Assembly (NCBI RefSeq): GCF_900117455.1
Contig: NZ_FPHO01000003.1
Span: forward strand, 2,260,501 to 2,324,500
Reading direction: 5' to 3'
From: Hyphomicrobium sp. CS1GBMeth3
GTDB taxonomy: Bacteria > Pseudomonadota > Alphaproteobacteria > Rhizobiales > Hyphomicrobiaceae
DNA length: 64,000 bases
Below, piece after piece: positions 30,374 through 39,569 of the stretch (position 1 is its first letter; each line of letters opens with the position of its first letter). Below the pieces are notes generated by a model. It did no database searches and was not told the DNA's origin. It was given only the letters and a program-made list of their open reading frames with translations. A program made the position numbers and the translations under genes.

Positions 30374-30988
30374 CTAGACTTCTTCTTGCGACACGTCGTC
30401 AGCGTCGTGGTAGTCGCGATGGCCGCCGCGTCCGGACGAGCGCCCGCCACTGCGGGCCGACGCGTCACGGCCAATCAACTGCTCGAGATCGGCGAGATCG
30501 ACGAACTGGTCCGCCTGACGGCGCAACTCGTCTGCCACCATGGCCGGCTGCGTCTGCAGCGTCGAAACCACGCTGACCCGGCGCCCCTTCTGCTGGAGCG
30601 CCGCCACGAGCCCGCGGAAATCTCCGTCGCCCGAGAACAGGACGATATGGTCCAGGGTGTCGGCCAGCCGCATCGCGTCGACGGCGAGCTCGATGTCCAT
30701 GTTGCCCTTGACCTTGCGCCGGCCCGAGGCATCGGTGAATTCTTTTGTCGGTTTCGTGACCATTGTGAAACCGTTGTAATCGAGCCAGTCGATCAGCGGG
30801 CGTATCGAAGAATACTCCTGATCCTCCGACAGCGCGGTATAGTAAAGAGCCCGGACGAGATGGGCTTTTTGGCGGAACAGAGCCAGTAACCGCTTGTAAT
30901 CCACGTCGAATCCAAGAGCCTTCGATGTGGCATAGAGGTTGGCGCCGTCAATGAACAGCGCGACGCGTTCGCCTTGATAAAAGTGCAT
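30374..30988 (-). CDS. LabA/DUF88 family NYN-domain protein (putative RNase)
   Basis: This 204-residue protein has a PIN-like NYN domain (about residues 8-165), a fold of metal-dependent RNases. Acidic metal-binding residues are visible: ALFIDGANLY, KGNMDIELAVDAM and LFSGDGDFRGLVA. Its C-terminal tail (about 170-204) is Arg/Gly/Ser-rich (GRSSGRGGHRDYHD), suggesting RNA binding. Homologues are widespread and poorly characterised (LabA in cyanobacterial clock output). The gene has its own promoter region shared with rpoZ on the other strand. An RNA-processing role beside the omega-subunit gene is plausible but inferred. Confidence 0.9.
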   Translation of the reverse strand: MHFYQGERVALFIDGANLYATSKALGFDVDYKRLLALFRQKAHLVRALYYTALSEDQEYSSIRPLIDWLDYNGFTMVTKPTKEFTDASGRRKVKGNMDIELAVDAMRLADTLDHIVLFSGDGDFRGLVAALQQKGRRVSVVSTLQTQPAMVADELRRQADQFVDLADLEQLIGRDASARSGGRSSGRGGHRDYHDADDVSQEEV

Positions 30989-31428
30989 TTTTTTATGTTC
31001 CTTGAGTCAGCGGTGCGAACACCTGAACAAGCCCCGTCCGGAAAATATGGCCTAAGGGGTGCTCGCTCTTTCTAACGAAATCTATAGCGCCCCAGATCAA
31101 GACGACGCGCGATCTTATTCGAAATGAAATCCAGCGAGGGTGAAAAATTGCCTCATCCAGCACCGTGAACCGCATGACGTCTTGAGCACCACGACCCGCT
31201 TCATGCTGCCCGGGGTTAAAAATGGGGCATTTTCCGGACTTTTCAAGCGATTAATTGCATTGCTTGCCAATTGGTGAGCAAAGTCTCACGATTTCCTGCG
31301 GATGACTTGCCGAAACGTCGGTTTCATGCCACTTAAGCCCCTTGAGCGGCATGCCGCGCCCAGGTGGGCTGCGGCAGCAATAGGTTTTACTCCGCATTAT
31401 CTGCGAGACGAGAGAGGGGTGCTAGCGA
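30989..31428. other. Divergent promoter region between the NYN gene and rpoZ
   Basis: This 440-bp gap has no gene that I can support. It contains AT-rich patches (for example around 31215-31290) suitable for promoters in both directions; the rpoZ side has the pattern TTGCTTGCCAATTGG. No tRNA-like or small-RNA-like fold was recognised by eye. Confidence 0.35.
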
Positions 31429-31854
31429 ATGGCACGCGTCACAGTCGAGGATTGCGTCGACAAGGTCCCGAACCGCTTTGAGCTCGTTCTGCTCGCCGCG
31501 CACCGGGCCCGCTCGATCGCCAACGGAAGCGCGATCACCGTCGACCCTGACAATGATAAGAACCCGGTCATCTCGCTCCGCGAGATCGCCGAGCGCACGA
31601 TTCCGCCGGAGGACATGCGCGAGTCATTGATCCACTCGATCCAGAAGAACGTCGAAGTCGACGAGCCCGAAGCGGCCGCTGCGCCGGTTCTCCCGCAGGA
31701 GCGCCGCGCGCCCATCCTCGGCCGCGACGATCAGGCGTCCGACACGCAGGTCGATGTGCTCACCGAGGAGCAGCTGTTGCGCGGTCTGGAGAGCATGACG
31801 CCCTCCGAGCCGTCGTCCAACGGCGGCGGCGGACCGCGCGAGCGGGGGCGCTGA
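31429..31854 (+). CDS. rpoZ: RNA polymerase omega subunit
   Basis: This 141-residue protein is the omega subunit, which helps assemble beta-prime and forms part of a ppGpp-binding site in proteobacteria. The first 60 residues are the conserved omega core ([44 protein letters not shown]). The C-terminal half (about 70-141) is an acidic/Gly-rich extension common in alphaproteobacterial omega. The gene directly precedes the Rel/SpoT gene, an arrangement seen in most proteobacteria and functionally apt, since omega helps RNA polymerase respond to the ppGpp that gene makes. Confidence 0.96.
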   Translation: MARVTVEDCVDKVPNRFELVLLAAHRARSIANGSAITVDPDNDKNPVISLREIAERTIPPEDMRESLIHSIQKNVEVDEPEAAAAPVLPQERRAPILGRDDQASDTQVDVLTEEQLLRGLESMTPSEPSSNGGGGPRERGR

Positions 31855-31986
31855 CCCGGCGCTGCCAGTGCGTTAAGCTTCGGCGTTGAGCTTCGGTTCT
31901 TGCGACGGTCCGGGTGTTCCTTTCGCAGGAGCGCCCGGTTCGCGTGATTGCACGGTGCTGGGCGGCGCCGGGAGTGTGTGCGGGTC

Positions 31987-34284
31987 ATGATGCGTCAGTA
32001 CGAGCTCGTCGAGCGAGTACAGAAATACGATCCCACGGCTGACGAGGCGCTGCTGAACCGCGCCTATGTTTACGCCATGCGTGCGCATGGCAATCAGAAG
32101 CGCGCGTCCGGTGCGCCCTATTTCTCCCACCCGCTCGAGGTCGCTGCGATCCTGACCGAGCTCAAGCTCGACGACGCGACCATCGTCACCGCGCTGCTGC
32201 ACGACGTCATCGAGGACACCGACGCCACCCGCGCCGAGATCGACCAGCTCTTCGGCCCTGAGATCGGCGCCCTCGTCGATGGCCTGACGAAGATCAAGCG
32301 CCTCGACCTCGTCTCCAAGAAGGCCGAGCAGGCCGAGAACTTCCGCAAGCTCCTGATCGCCATCTCGAGCGATATCCGCGTGCTGCTCGTCAAGCTCGCG
32401 GACCGCCTGCACAACATGCGCACGCTCGAGCACATGAAGCCCGAGAGCCGCAAGCGCGTCTCCGAGGAGACGCTCGAGATCTACGCGCCGCTCGCGGGCC
32501 GCATGGGCATGCAGAACCTGCGCGACGAGCTCGAGGAGCATGCCTTCCGCTGGCTGAACCCGGAGGCCTACCAGACCGTCACAGAGAAGCTGAAGGAGCT
32601 GCGCGAGCGCAACGAGGGCCTGGTCGAGGAAATCGAGACCGCGCTGAACAAGATGCTGTCCGACGTCGGCATTAAGGCGGAGGTCTCGGGGCGCGAGAAG
32701 AAGCCCTACTCCGTCTGGAGCAAGATGGCCAACAAGCAGATCAGCATGGAGCAGCTGTCGGACATCTACGCATTCCGCGTCGTCGTCGATACCATCGACG
32801 ACTGTTACCGCGTGCTCGGTGTTGCGCACCAGACATGGCGCACGGTGCCCGGCCGCTTCAAGGACTACATCTCGACACCGAAACAGAACAACTACCAGTC
32901 GATCCACACCACGGTCGTCGGTCCGCGCCATCAGCGCGTCGAGCTGCAAATCCGCACGCGCCACATGCACGACGTCGCCGAGTACGGCGTCGCCGCGCAC
33001 GCGTTCTACAAGGACACGCCGAAGCTCAATGGCAACGGCGGCAACGGTGCGGGGCAAGGCGTCAACGGTGTCTCTTCGAAGAGCCTCGTCTTCACCGACA
33101 AGGAGAGCGGCCCCTACCAGTGGCTGCGCCGTCTCGTCGAGACGCTGCTCGAGGGCTCGAACCCCGAGGAGTTCCTGGAGCATACCAAGCTCGAGCTGTT
33201 CCAGGATCAGGTGTTCTGCTTCACGCCGAAAGGCCGCTTGATCGCGCTGCCACGCGGCGCGACGCCGCTCGACTTCGCCTACGCCGTGCATACGGATGTC
33301 GGCAACGCCGCGGTGTCGGCCTACGTCAACGGCCGTCATGTGCCGATCGACACGCGCTTGAGGAACGGCGACGAGGTCGAGATCAAGACCTCGAAGACGC
33401 ACACGCCGCCTGCCGCCTGGGAAAGCCTGGCTGTCACCGGCCGCGCCCGCTCGGCCATCCGCCGCGCCGCGCGCGATGCCATCCGCCGCCAGTACGCCGA
33501 GCTTGGCCGCCGGCTTCTGATCTCGGCCTTCGAGCGCATCGGCGAGCACTATTCCGACGAGCGCGTGCGCAGGGTGCTGCCGCGCCTTTCGCAAAAGAGC
33601 CTCGACGATCTTTTGTCGGCAGTCGCGCGCAACGAGGTCAAGATCGAGGATGTCGTGCGCGCTGTTTCGCCCGAGGTGGCAGCCGCGGCGCGTTCATTCT
33701 CGCGCGCGGAGGAACCGTCGGCCAAGGCTAAGGGCTGGCTCCGGCTCACGCGGGCGGCGGCCAGCAAGCTGCGCATGGGCGGATCGTCTTCCGACACGGA
33801 AACCACCTCCGGCGGACCTGCCACACCATCCGGCCGCGTGCGTGGCGTTCCGATCCGCGGCGTCAAGAACGACATGCCGGTACTGTTCGAGGCCGGCGGC
33901 GCCGTGCCGGGCGACCGCATCGTGGGCGTCCTGGCGCCGGGCGAGGGCATCCGCATCTTCCAGATCCATTCGCCGCGCCTGCAGGAATACGAGCACGAGC
34001 GCTGGATCGACGTCGCCTGGGACATCGACCCCGAGAACCCGGAGCGCTTCCCGGCCTTGATCAGCGTCACGGCTCCGAACCGCCCCGGCACGCTGGCCGA
34101 GATCGCCAACGTCATCGGTCAGGCCGGCGGCAACATCGATAACCTCAAGATGCTACGCCGCGCCGAGGACTTCACGGAGCTGCGCATCGGCCTCGAGGTC
34201 TGGGACCTGGCGCACTTGAACCAGATCATTAACGGCCTCAAGGCAAAAGCCGTGGTCACCAAGGTCGACCGTGTGTTTGAATGA
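31987..34284 (+). CDS. rsh: Bifunctional (p)ppGpp synthetase/hydrolase Rsh
   Basis: This 765-residue enzyme makes and degrades (p)ppGpp and is the single long RelA/SpoT homologue expected in alphaproteobacteria. Order: HD hydrolase domain (about 25-180; FSHPLEVAA, LLHDVIEDT), synthetase (about 230-350; REKKPYSVWSKM, GRFKDYISTPKQNNYQSIH), TGS (about 395-455), a helical region, and ACT (about 685-765). The hydrolase HD residues are intact, and the synthetase has an RFKD motif, the RxKD type of bifunctional enzymes. Start MMRQYELVERVQKYD is preferred; GTG or further upstream is possible. It follows rpoZ by 132 bp. Confidence 0.96.
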   Translation: MMRQYELVERVQKYDPTADEALLNRAYVYAMRAHGNQKRASGAPYFSHPLEVAAILTELKLDDATIVTALLHDVIEDTDATRAEIDQLFGPEIGALVDGLTKIKRLDLVSKKAEQAENFRKLLIAISSDIRVLLVKLADRLHNMRTLEHMKPESRKRVSEETLEIYAPLAGRMGMQNLRDELEEHAFRWLNPEAYQTVTEKLKELRERNEGLVEEIETALNKMLSDVGIKAEVSGREKKPYSVWSKMANKQISMEQLSDIYAFRVVVDTIDDCYRVLGVAHQTWRTVPGRFKDYISTPKQNNYQSIHTTVVGPRHQRVELQIRTRHMHDVAEYGVAAHAFYKDTPKLNGNGGNGAGQGVNGVSSKSLVFTDKESGPYQWLRRLVETLLEGSNPEEFLEHTKLELFQDQVFCFTPKGRLIALPRGATPLDFAYAVHTDVGNAAVSAYVNGRHVPIDTRLRNGDEVEIKTSKTHTPPAAWESLAVTGRARSAIRRAARDAIRRQYAELGRRLLISAFERIGEHYSDERVRRVLPRLSQKSLDDLLSAVARNEVKIEDVVRAVSPEVAAAARSFSRAEEPSAKAKGWLRLTRAAASKLRMGGSSSDTETTSGGPATPSGRVRGVPIRGVKNDMPVLFEAGGAVPGDRIVGVLAPGEGIRIFQIHSPRLQEYEHERWIDVAWDIDPENPERFPALISVTAPNRPGTLAEIANVIGQAGGNIDNLKMLRRAEDFTELRIGLEVWDLAHLNQIINGLKAKAVVTKVDRVFE

Positions 34285-34332
34285 GATTTCTCGATGCGCC
34301 CGCAAAGTGCGGTGCGCAGCAAGGTAGAGCCG

Positions 34333-35109
34333 ATGACCAATAACTCCACGTACCTCCGCCTGGGGGTCAACATCGATCACGTCGCCACCATCCGCAACGC
34401 ACGCGGCGGGCGTCATCCCGATCCGTTGCGCGCGGCTCATCTTGCGGTCGAGGCCGGCGCGGATGGCATCACGGCCCACCTGCGCGAGGATCGCCGGCAC
34501 ATTTCCGATTCCGATATCGCGCGGCTGAAGTCGGAGCTGACGCGGCCCTTGAACCTCGAGATGGCGGCAACGCCGGAAATGGTCGCCATCGCGCTACGCC
34601 ACGTGCCGAACGCCTGTTGCCTGGTGCCGGAACGGCGCGAGGAGCGCACGACCGAAGGTGGCCTCGACGTGGCCGGCCAGAAGATCGCTCTGGCGCCCGT
34701 CATTCGCGACCTCAAGTCCGCGGGCATCCGCGTCTCGCTGTTCATCGAGCCCGACATCCGCGCCATCGAGGCCGCAGCGGACCTCGGCGCCGACATCGTC
34801 GAGCTGCACACCGGCGCCTATTGCGAATACGTGGCGGCCGACGACGCCAAGAGCACGGCTTCCGAGGTCGCGCGCCTCGCCAAGGCCGCGACCGAAGCGG
34901 CGAACCGTGGGCTCGAGGTCCACGCCGGACATGGGCTCACCTTCAACACGGTGGCAGCGCTCGCGCGCATGCCCGAGGTTGTTGAGCTCAACATCGGTCA
35001 CTTCCTGATCGGCGAGGCGATCTTCGGTGGCCTTCACGCGGCCGTCAGGCGCATGCGCGCGCTGATGGACGAGGCGCGTTTCAAGGCTTCGGGCCGGGTC
35101 ATCGCGTGA
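34333..35109 (+). CDS. pdxJ: Pyridoxine 5'-phosphate synthase
   Basis: This 258-residue enzyme condenses 1-deoxyxylulose-5-phosphate with 3-amino-2-oxopropyl phosphate to form pyridoxine 5'-phosphate (vitamin B6). Its TIM barrel shows the family motifs [60 protein letters not shown] and HAGHGLTF. The start at [10 protein letters not shown] is favoured over 34294, since the extra residues are atypical. The gene overlaps acpS by 4 bp (GTGA), so translation is coupled; pdxJ-acpS is a conserved pair in proteobacteria. Confidence 0.97.
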   Translation: MTNNSTYLRLGVNIDHVATIRNARGGRHPDPLRAAHLAVEAGADGITAHLREDRRHISDSDIARLKSELTRPLNLEMAATPEMVAIALRHVPNACCLVPERREERTTEGGLDVAGQKIALAPVIRDLKSAGIRVSLFIEPDIRAIEAAADLGADIVELHTGAYCEYVAADDAKSTASEVARLAKAATEAANRGLEVHAGHGLTFNTVAALARMPEVVELNIGHFLIGEAIFGGLHAAVRRMRALMDEARFKASGRVIA

Positions 35110-35525
35110 TCATCGGCATCGGCAACGACATCGTCGACATCCGCCGCATCGAGGCGACGCTGGCCCGCTTCGGCGATCGTTTCCTGGACCGGGTTTTTAC
35201 CGAGGTAGAGCGGGTGAAGTCCGAAGCGCGAGCCCAGCGGGCGGCGTCCTACGCCAAGCGCTTCGCCGCTAAGGAAGCCTGCTCCAAGGCCCTGGGGACA
35301 GGTCTGCGCCGAGGCGTCTACTGGCGCGATATGGGTGTCATCAATCTGCCGTCAGGGCGGCCCACGCTCAGACTGACGGGGGGCGCGGCATTGCAGCTCG
35401 CCAGCATGACGCCCTCGGGCTATGTCGCGCGCATCGATCTCACGCTGACGGATGATTTTCCCCTTGCACAAGCCATTGTTATTATTTCCGCCCTGCCGGG
35501 GGACGCGGCCCTCGCGGCCGGTTAA
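35106..35525 (+). CDS. acpS: Holo-[acyl-carrier-protein] synthase
   Basis: This 139-residue enzyme transfers 4'-phosphopantetheine from CoA to acyl-carrier protein, needed for fatty acid and cell-envelope synthesis. It starts [19 protein letters not shown] with the Mg-binding Asp, and has the second signature [17 protein letters not shown] with the metal-binding Glu. The start codon is GTG, overlapping the pdxJ stop codon. The C-terminus is slightly longer than E. coli AcpS (126). It is followed after 108 bp by lepB. Confidence 0.96.
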   Translation: MIIGIGNDIVDIRRIEATLARFGDRFLDRVFTEVERVKSEARAQRAASYAKRFAAKEACSKALGTGLRRGVYWRDMGVINLPSGRPTLRLTGGAALQLASMTPSGYVARIDLTLTDDFPLAQAIVIISALPGDAALAAG

Positions 35526-35633
35526 AAGGGGCGGCCCCGCGCCGCATCCCGGTTTGCACCGGGCGCCCTGAGCCGCTATAGCGAGCATGGTTTAAGCGCC
35601 TTCCGGACCGTCCGGCGGGCCAAGGAGCAGGAG

Positions 35634-36416
35634 ATGAGCCTGGACACGAACTCCAAGGCCAATACGGGGTCCGGTTGGGGAGAAACCGCAAAGATCATCG
35701 TGCAGGCGCTCGCCATCGCGATGGTTGTGCGCGTGTTCTTCTATCAGCCGTTCAACATTCCGTCGGGCTCGATGAAGTCGACGCTTCTGATCGGCGACTA
35801 CCTGTTCGTCTCGAAGCTCGCGTACGGCTATAGCCGCTTCTCGTTCCCGTTCAGCCCGAACATATTTTCAGGTCGCGTCCTCGCGTCCGAGCCGAAGCGC
35901 GGTGACGTCGCGGTCTTCCGCCTGCCGCAGGACCAGTCCGTCGATTACATCAAGCGCGTCGTCGGCTTGCCGGGCGACGAGGTGCAGATGCGGGACGGCA
36001 CGCTCTACATCAACGGCACGGCAGTGCCCAAGGTCTTCCAGGACGAGTTCGCCAACGTAGAGTGCGACCCCTATTTCCGTCACTGCCGCCGCGTCGTCTA
36101 TAAGCGCTACGAGGAAACGCTGCCGGACGGCGGTCCAACCTACTCGGTTCTTGACCTCGAGTCCGATGGCGAGTTCGACAACACCGAGGTCTTCAAGGTG
36201 CCGGCGGGGCATTACTTCATGATGGGCGACAACCGCGACAACTCCTCCGACAGTCGCGCATCCGTCGGATACGTGCCGTTCGAGAACTTCGTCGGACGCG
36301 CCGAGATCATCTTCTTCTCGGCCGCCATCGACGAGCCCGACGCCATGCGCTGGACCTCGCCTTGGACGTGGCCCTTCGACATCCGCTGGAGCCGGTTCTT
36401 CAATCTCGTCCGTTGA
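35634..36416 (+). CDS. lepB: Signal peptidase I
   Basis: This 260-residue inner-membrane protease removes signal peptides from secreted proteins. One N-terminal anchor helix (about residues 20-38, IIVQALAIAMVVRVFFYQPF) is followed by the catalytic domain: Ser46 in NIPSGSMKSTLLIGDYLF and Lys107 in YIKRVVGLPGDEV form the Ser-Lys dyad. The box E motif is MMGDNRDNSSDSR. The single-anchor topology is typical of alphaproteobacterial LepB. AGGAG is located just upstream. It serves the many exported proteins in this window. It lies ahead of rnc, the classical lepB-rnc-era arrangement. Confidence 0.97.
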   Translation: MSLDTNSKANTGSGWGETAKIIVQALAIAMVVRVFFYQPFNIPSGSMKSTLLIGDYLFVSKLAYGYSRFSFPFSPNIFSGRVLASEPKRGDVAVFRLPQDQSVDYIKRVVGLPGDEVQMRDGTLYINGTAVPKVFQDEFANVECDPYFRHCRRVVYKRYEETLPDGGPTYSVLDLESDGEFDNTEVFKVPAGHYFMMGDNRDNSSDSRASVGYVPFENFVGRAEIIFFSAAIDEPDAMRWTSPWTWPFDIRWSRFFNLVR

Positions 36417-36438
36417 GAGCGGAGCAGGCGTTGGCTCG

Positions 36439-37146
36439 ATGTTCAAAGCTCGCAAGTACAAGGTGCTTGAGAAAAAGCTAGGCTATCGCTTCAAGAACGA
36501 GGCGCTGCTCGCGCGTGCTCTGACCCACGCCAGCTTGCGCGGCGCCAGGAAGGTGCGCGAGGACAACGAGCGCCTTGAGTTCGTCGGTGATCGCGTGCTG
36601 GGCCTCGCCATCGTCGAGCTTCTCGAGGAGACCTACCCCAACGCCACCGAAGGCGAGCTCGCGCGCCACCTGAACCGCTTGGTGCGCGGCGAGACCTGCG
36701 GCAAGGTTGGCCGGGCGCTGGGCCTTGGTGAGTTTTTGATGCTGTCCGAAAGCGAGGCCGTGAGCGGCGGCCGCTTGAAGACCACCATTCTGGCCGATGC
36801 GGTCGAGGCTGTGCTCGGCGCGGTATTTCTCGAAGCGGGATACGACAAGGCCCGCGACGTCGTGCGCCGGTTGTGGGAGAACGAGGAGGTTTCCTTCGGC
36901 CACGCCGCCGCCGATCCCAAGTCGGCGCTGCAGGAGTGGGCACAGGGCCGCGGCCTCTCGCTGCCAACTTACGTCGAGGTGGAGCGCACCGGGCCTGACC
37001 ATGCGCCGAGCTTCACGTCGGAAGTGCGCATCAAGGGGCGCTCGCCCGCACGCGGCCAGGGAGCCTCGAAACGCGCCGCCGAGCAGGCCGCGGCCTCCGC
37101 CATGCTCGAGCGCGAAGGCGTAATGGAGAAACGACAAGTTGGCTGA
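36439..37146 (+). CDS. rnc: Ribonuclease III
   Basis: This 235-residue double-strand-specific RNase processes rRNA precursors and regulates mRNAs. The nuclease signature NERLEFVGDRVLGL (44-57) and the second acidic helix ILADAVEAVLGAVFLEAGYD give the two-metal active site. The C-terminal dsRNA-binding domain begins at DPKSALQEWAQGRGL and ends GASKRAAEQAAASAML. The length is normal. Its 3' end overlaps the TTG start of era by 8 bp. In many bacteria RNase III cuts its own operon mRNA; no hairpin target was looked for here. Confidence 0.97.
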   Translation: MFKARKYKVLEKKLGYRFKNEALLARALTHASLRGARKVREDNERLEFVGDRVLGLAIVELLEETYPNATEGELARHLNRLVRGETCGKVGRALGLGEFLMLSESEAVSGGRLKTTILADAVEAVLGAVFLEAGYDKARDVVRRLWENEEVSFGHAAADPKSALQEWAQGRGLSLPTYVEVERTGPDHAPSFTSEVRIKGRSPARGQGASKRAAEQAAASAMLEREGVMEKRQVG

Positions 37147-38086
37147 CGCGCCGAAAGCTCGAGACGCAACCGACACGGGCTCCGACCCGCGCCGTTGCGG
37201 TATTATCGCCATCATCGGCGCGCCCAACGCGGGCAAGTCGACCTTGGTCAACGCCCTCGTCGGCGCCAAGGTCACGATCGTTTCGCGCAAAGTGCAAACG
37301 ACGCGCGTCCAGATCCGCGGCATCGCCATCGAAGGCGCGAGCCAGCTCGTGCTGATCGACACACCGGGCATCTTCGCGCCGCGCCGGCGCCTCGATAAGG
37401 CAATGGTCGCGAACGCTTGGTCCGGCGCCGCCGATGCCGATCAGGTGCTGGTGCTGATTGACGCCGCCAAGGGTATCGACGAGGACGTCGATCGAATGCT
37501 GACGAAGCTCGCCGGGCAGAACGTCAAACCGAACCTCGTGCTGAACAAGGTCGACCGCGTCGACGACAAGGCCCGCCTGCTCGCGCTCGTGCAGGAGCTG
37601 TCGTCGCGCCTTCCGTTCGAGGCGGTGTTCATGATCGTGGCGTTGACGGGCGACGGCGTGGCCCAGCTTAAGCGCCACCTCGCGGCCAACGTGCCCGAGG
37701 GGCCCTGGCTCTATCCCGAGGACGAGCTGTCGGACATCCCGCTGCGTCAGCTCGCGGCCGAGGTCACGCGCGAGAAGATCTACGACAATCTGCACGACGA
37801 GCTGCCCTACCAGATCACCGTCGAGACCGAGACCTGGAAAACGTTGCGCGACAAATCCGTGCGCGTCGATCAGGTGATCTATGTCGAGCGCGACAGCCAG
37901 AAGAGCATCGTGCTCGGCAAGGGCGGCCAGACCGTGAAGAAGATCTCGCAAGCCTCCCGCACGGAGCTTTCCGAGATCGTCGGCGCGCCGGTGCATCTCT
38001 TCCTGTTCGTCAAGGTGCGCGAAGGCTGGGACCGCGATCCCGAGCGTTACCGCGAGATGGGCCTCGACTTCCCGACGGAAGATTGA
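37139..38086 (+). CDS. era: GTPase Era
   Basis: This 315-residue GTPase binds the 3' end of 16S rRNA and helps 30S maturation. G1 is GAPNAGKST, G2 lies in RKVQTTRVQIRGI, G3 is DTPG and G4 is NKVD; the C-terminal KH domain shows VIYVERDSQKSIVLGKGGQT. The start codon is TTG, 8 bp inside the rnc gene, giving MADAPKARDATDTG; translational coupling to rnc is likely. The 25-residue N-terminal lead is longer than in E. coli. The downstream small gene starts in the era stop codon (TGATG). Confidence 0.96.
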   Translation: MADAPKARDATDTGSDPRRCGIIAIIGAPNAGKSTLVNALVGAKVTIVSRKVQTTRVQIRGIAIEGASQLVLIDTPGIFAPRRRLDKAMVANAWSGAADADQVLVLIDAAKGIDEDVDRMLTKLAGQNVKPNLVLNKVDRVDDKARLLALVQELSSRLPFEAVFMIVALTGDGVAQLKRHLAANVPEGPWLYPEDELSDIPLRQLAAEVTREKIYDNLHDELPYQITVETETWKTLRDKSVRVDQVIYVERDSQKSIVLGKGGQTVKKISQASRTELSEIVGAPVHLFLFVKVREGWDRDPERYREMGLDFPTED

Positions 38087-38451
38087 TGATGCGGACGGGC
38101 CCCGATCTTTTCCCATTACGGGCTGCGGGGCCTGCCCTCCTTGTTATGTCATATGCGCTGTGCCCTGACCCGGCCGGCGCGGCCGTTCGGCTCTGCGAGG
38201 CAACCGTGTCGAGCGGACCGGTGAGAGGGCCGAACGAAAGCACGGCCCGTGCTGCAGCGCTGGCGATTTGGAAATCAAAAGCGCTGGCCCACGGCGAGCC
38301 ATACGCGAGCTGGCGCATCGCTGCCGAGAAGATATTGCAGTGCCTGCCGCGTCAGGACGGCGGCGTCGAATGTCTGGCAAGTGCGCGACCGTGCACGATC
38401 GAGCAGGCTCCCGACCGTCGCGAAAATCGCAAGAACCGGATCGGGATCTGA
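38086..38451 (+). CDS. Small secreted hypothetical protein downstream of era
   Basis: This 121-residue protein starts with ATG overlapping the era stop codon. It has a hydrophobic N-terminus (RAAGPALLVMSYALCPDPAG) that could be a signal peptide with cleavage near residue 32. The mature part, CEATVSSGPVRGPNESTARA then AALAIWKSKALAHGEPYASW, carries Cys at regular places (LCEAT, LQCLP, VECLA, ARPC), so disulfides are plausible. I do not recognise a family, but a 'W..KA...G..Y..W..A' pattern with paired Cys occurs in uncharacterised alphaproteobacterial secreted proteins. It is an addition to the otherwise conserved era-recO order, and converges with the patatin-like gene. Confidence 0.6.
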   Translation: MMRTGPDLFPLRAAGPALLVMSYALCPDPAGAAVRLCEATVSSGPVRGPNESTARAAALAIWKSKALAHGEPYASWRIAAEKILQCLPRQDGGVECLASARPCTIEQAPDRRENRKNRIGI

Positions 38452-38471
38452 TCTCCGCTGCGCGGCGCGCG

Positions 38472-39515
38472 TTATCGATACGAGCGCGTAGCGTCCTCGA
38501 ATGTGCGGCGCCACTCCCGGCCCATGCGCCCTTGCCGATAGGCATCAAGGAAGAGCGCGCGCATATAGGCCACGTCGAAGTCCGACGCCGGCTGGATGTT
38601 GAGGTAAGGGCGTGGCGAGGCGATATGAACCGAACCGCCAGCCGTTCCGGCGTCCCGGAAGAAATCATAAGCCGGCACGACGGGGAGCACCTTGGTTTGG
38701 GCGAGCGCCTCGGAGCGTTGCAACAGTCCGTTCGCCGCGCCGCGCTGCGCCGTATAGGTCGCGCCTTCGTCCGGAAACAGCACACCGTTGTGGATGAGAT
38801 AGGTCACGCCAGAGGCCGCCTCGAACCCCTCGATGCGCAGGAACGGCTCGCCCGCGCCGATCTGGCGGAACGTTGGATTGCGCGCGACGACTGCGCCGAA
38901 CGTGGCCGGCACGATGGCCGGATCGATGACGGTCGTCAGGTCGACCGCAGCGAGCAGAATGTGCTGGATCTGCGCCTGCGCGGCCGGGCTTCGGCTCGCC
39001 GCGATAGCGCCGATGTCCCATACGCTTTCGCTCCGCGCCGCCGATCCCGGCAACGCGACAACGAGCCGCCCGCCCGTCTCGTGCTTGCGCGCGATCGCCT
39101 CGAGCGTCGCTAGATCGAGAAAGGACGAGGTCCGCTCCGCCAGCTCCTGAAAGCTCAGCGCCTCGCAGAAGAAAAGGTCGGCAATCCTGCGGTCCTGCCC
39201 TGCGCCGAGGAACGCGAGCGGTGCGACGAGCGCGCTGAGGCCCATGCCCGTGACGGCAGAGAAGTCGGGCCGGCGGCCGGTCTCGCCCCAGCCCACCAGC
39301 AGGCCCGCCCCGTAAGCCGCCTTCATTCCGCCGCCAGAGAGGGCGAGCGACTGCGGCACGCCTGCGGTCTCCTTCCGAACCAGCCGCCGTTGCTGGTTCT
39401 CGAATACGTATCCGAACTCCTGGATGGTGAGCGGCTTCGGCTCCTGCCAGCATGCCGCTGCTGCCGGGCTGGGCACCGCCAGCAACGCGCCGAGGCAAAC
39501 AGCGATCGGTCTCAT
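38472..39515 (-). CDS. Patatin-like phospholipase homologue, probably catalytically inactive
   Basis: This 347-residue exported protein has a signal peptide (residues 1-20, ending PAAAA, then ACW). The patatin core is recognisable: oxyanion loop ALSGGGMKAAYGAGLLVGW (60-75 region), then FSAVTGMGLSALVAPLAFLG. Active patatins of this subgroup read VTGVSTGALIAPFAFLG: the nucleophile Ser is Gly92 here, and the following Gly is Ser94. The catalytic Asp-Gly (usually VDGG) is LIHNGV (242-244), so Asp is also lost. With both dyad residues missing the protein should not hydrolyse lipids by the usual mechanism. The frame is intact over 1 kb, so it is not a decaying gene. It is divergent from an HxlR regulator. 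Confidence 0.82.
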   Translation of the reverse strand: MRPIAVCLGALLAVPSPAAAACWQEPKPLTIQEFGYVFENQQRRLVRKETAGVPQSLALSGGGMKAAYGAGLLVGWGETGRRPDFSAVTGMGLSALVAPLAFLGAGQDRRIADLFFCEALSFQELAERTSSFLDLATLEAIARKHETGGRLVVALPGSAARSESVWDIGAIAASRSPAAQAQIQHILLAAVDLTTVIDPAIVPATFGAVVARNPTFRQIGAGEPFLRIEGFEAASGVTYLIHNGVLFPDEGATYTAQRGAANGLLQRSEALAQTKVLPVVPAYDFFRDAGTAGGSVHIASPRPYLNIQPASDFDVAYMRALFLDAYRQGRMGREWRRTFEDATRSYR

Positions 39516-39552
39516 GAGGACTGGTCTCTCTCGGTAAGGTACGTATGGAGGT

Positions 39553-39569
39553 AGTTATTATTCGTAACT
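39553..39569. promoter_or_regulatory. Inverted repeat in the divergent patatin-like/hxlR promoter region
   Basis: AGTTA-N7-TAACT is a perfect short inverted repeat within the 103-bp gap between the divergent genes. HxlR dimers bind short palindromes in such gaps. That it is the operator of the HxlR protein beside it is inferred. Confidence 0.4.

Noticed and set aside
31873..33594. 573-codon minus-strand frame opposite the Rsh gene
   Set aside because: Antisense shadow; its translation has no domain, while the Rsh frame has all catalytic motifs.
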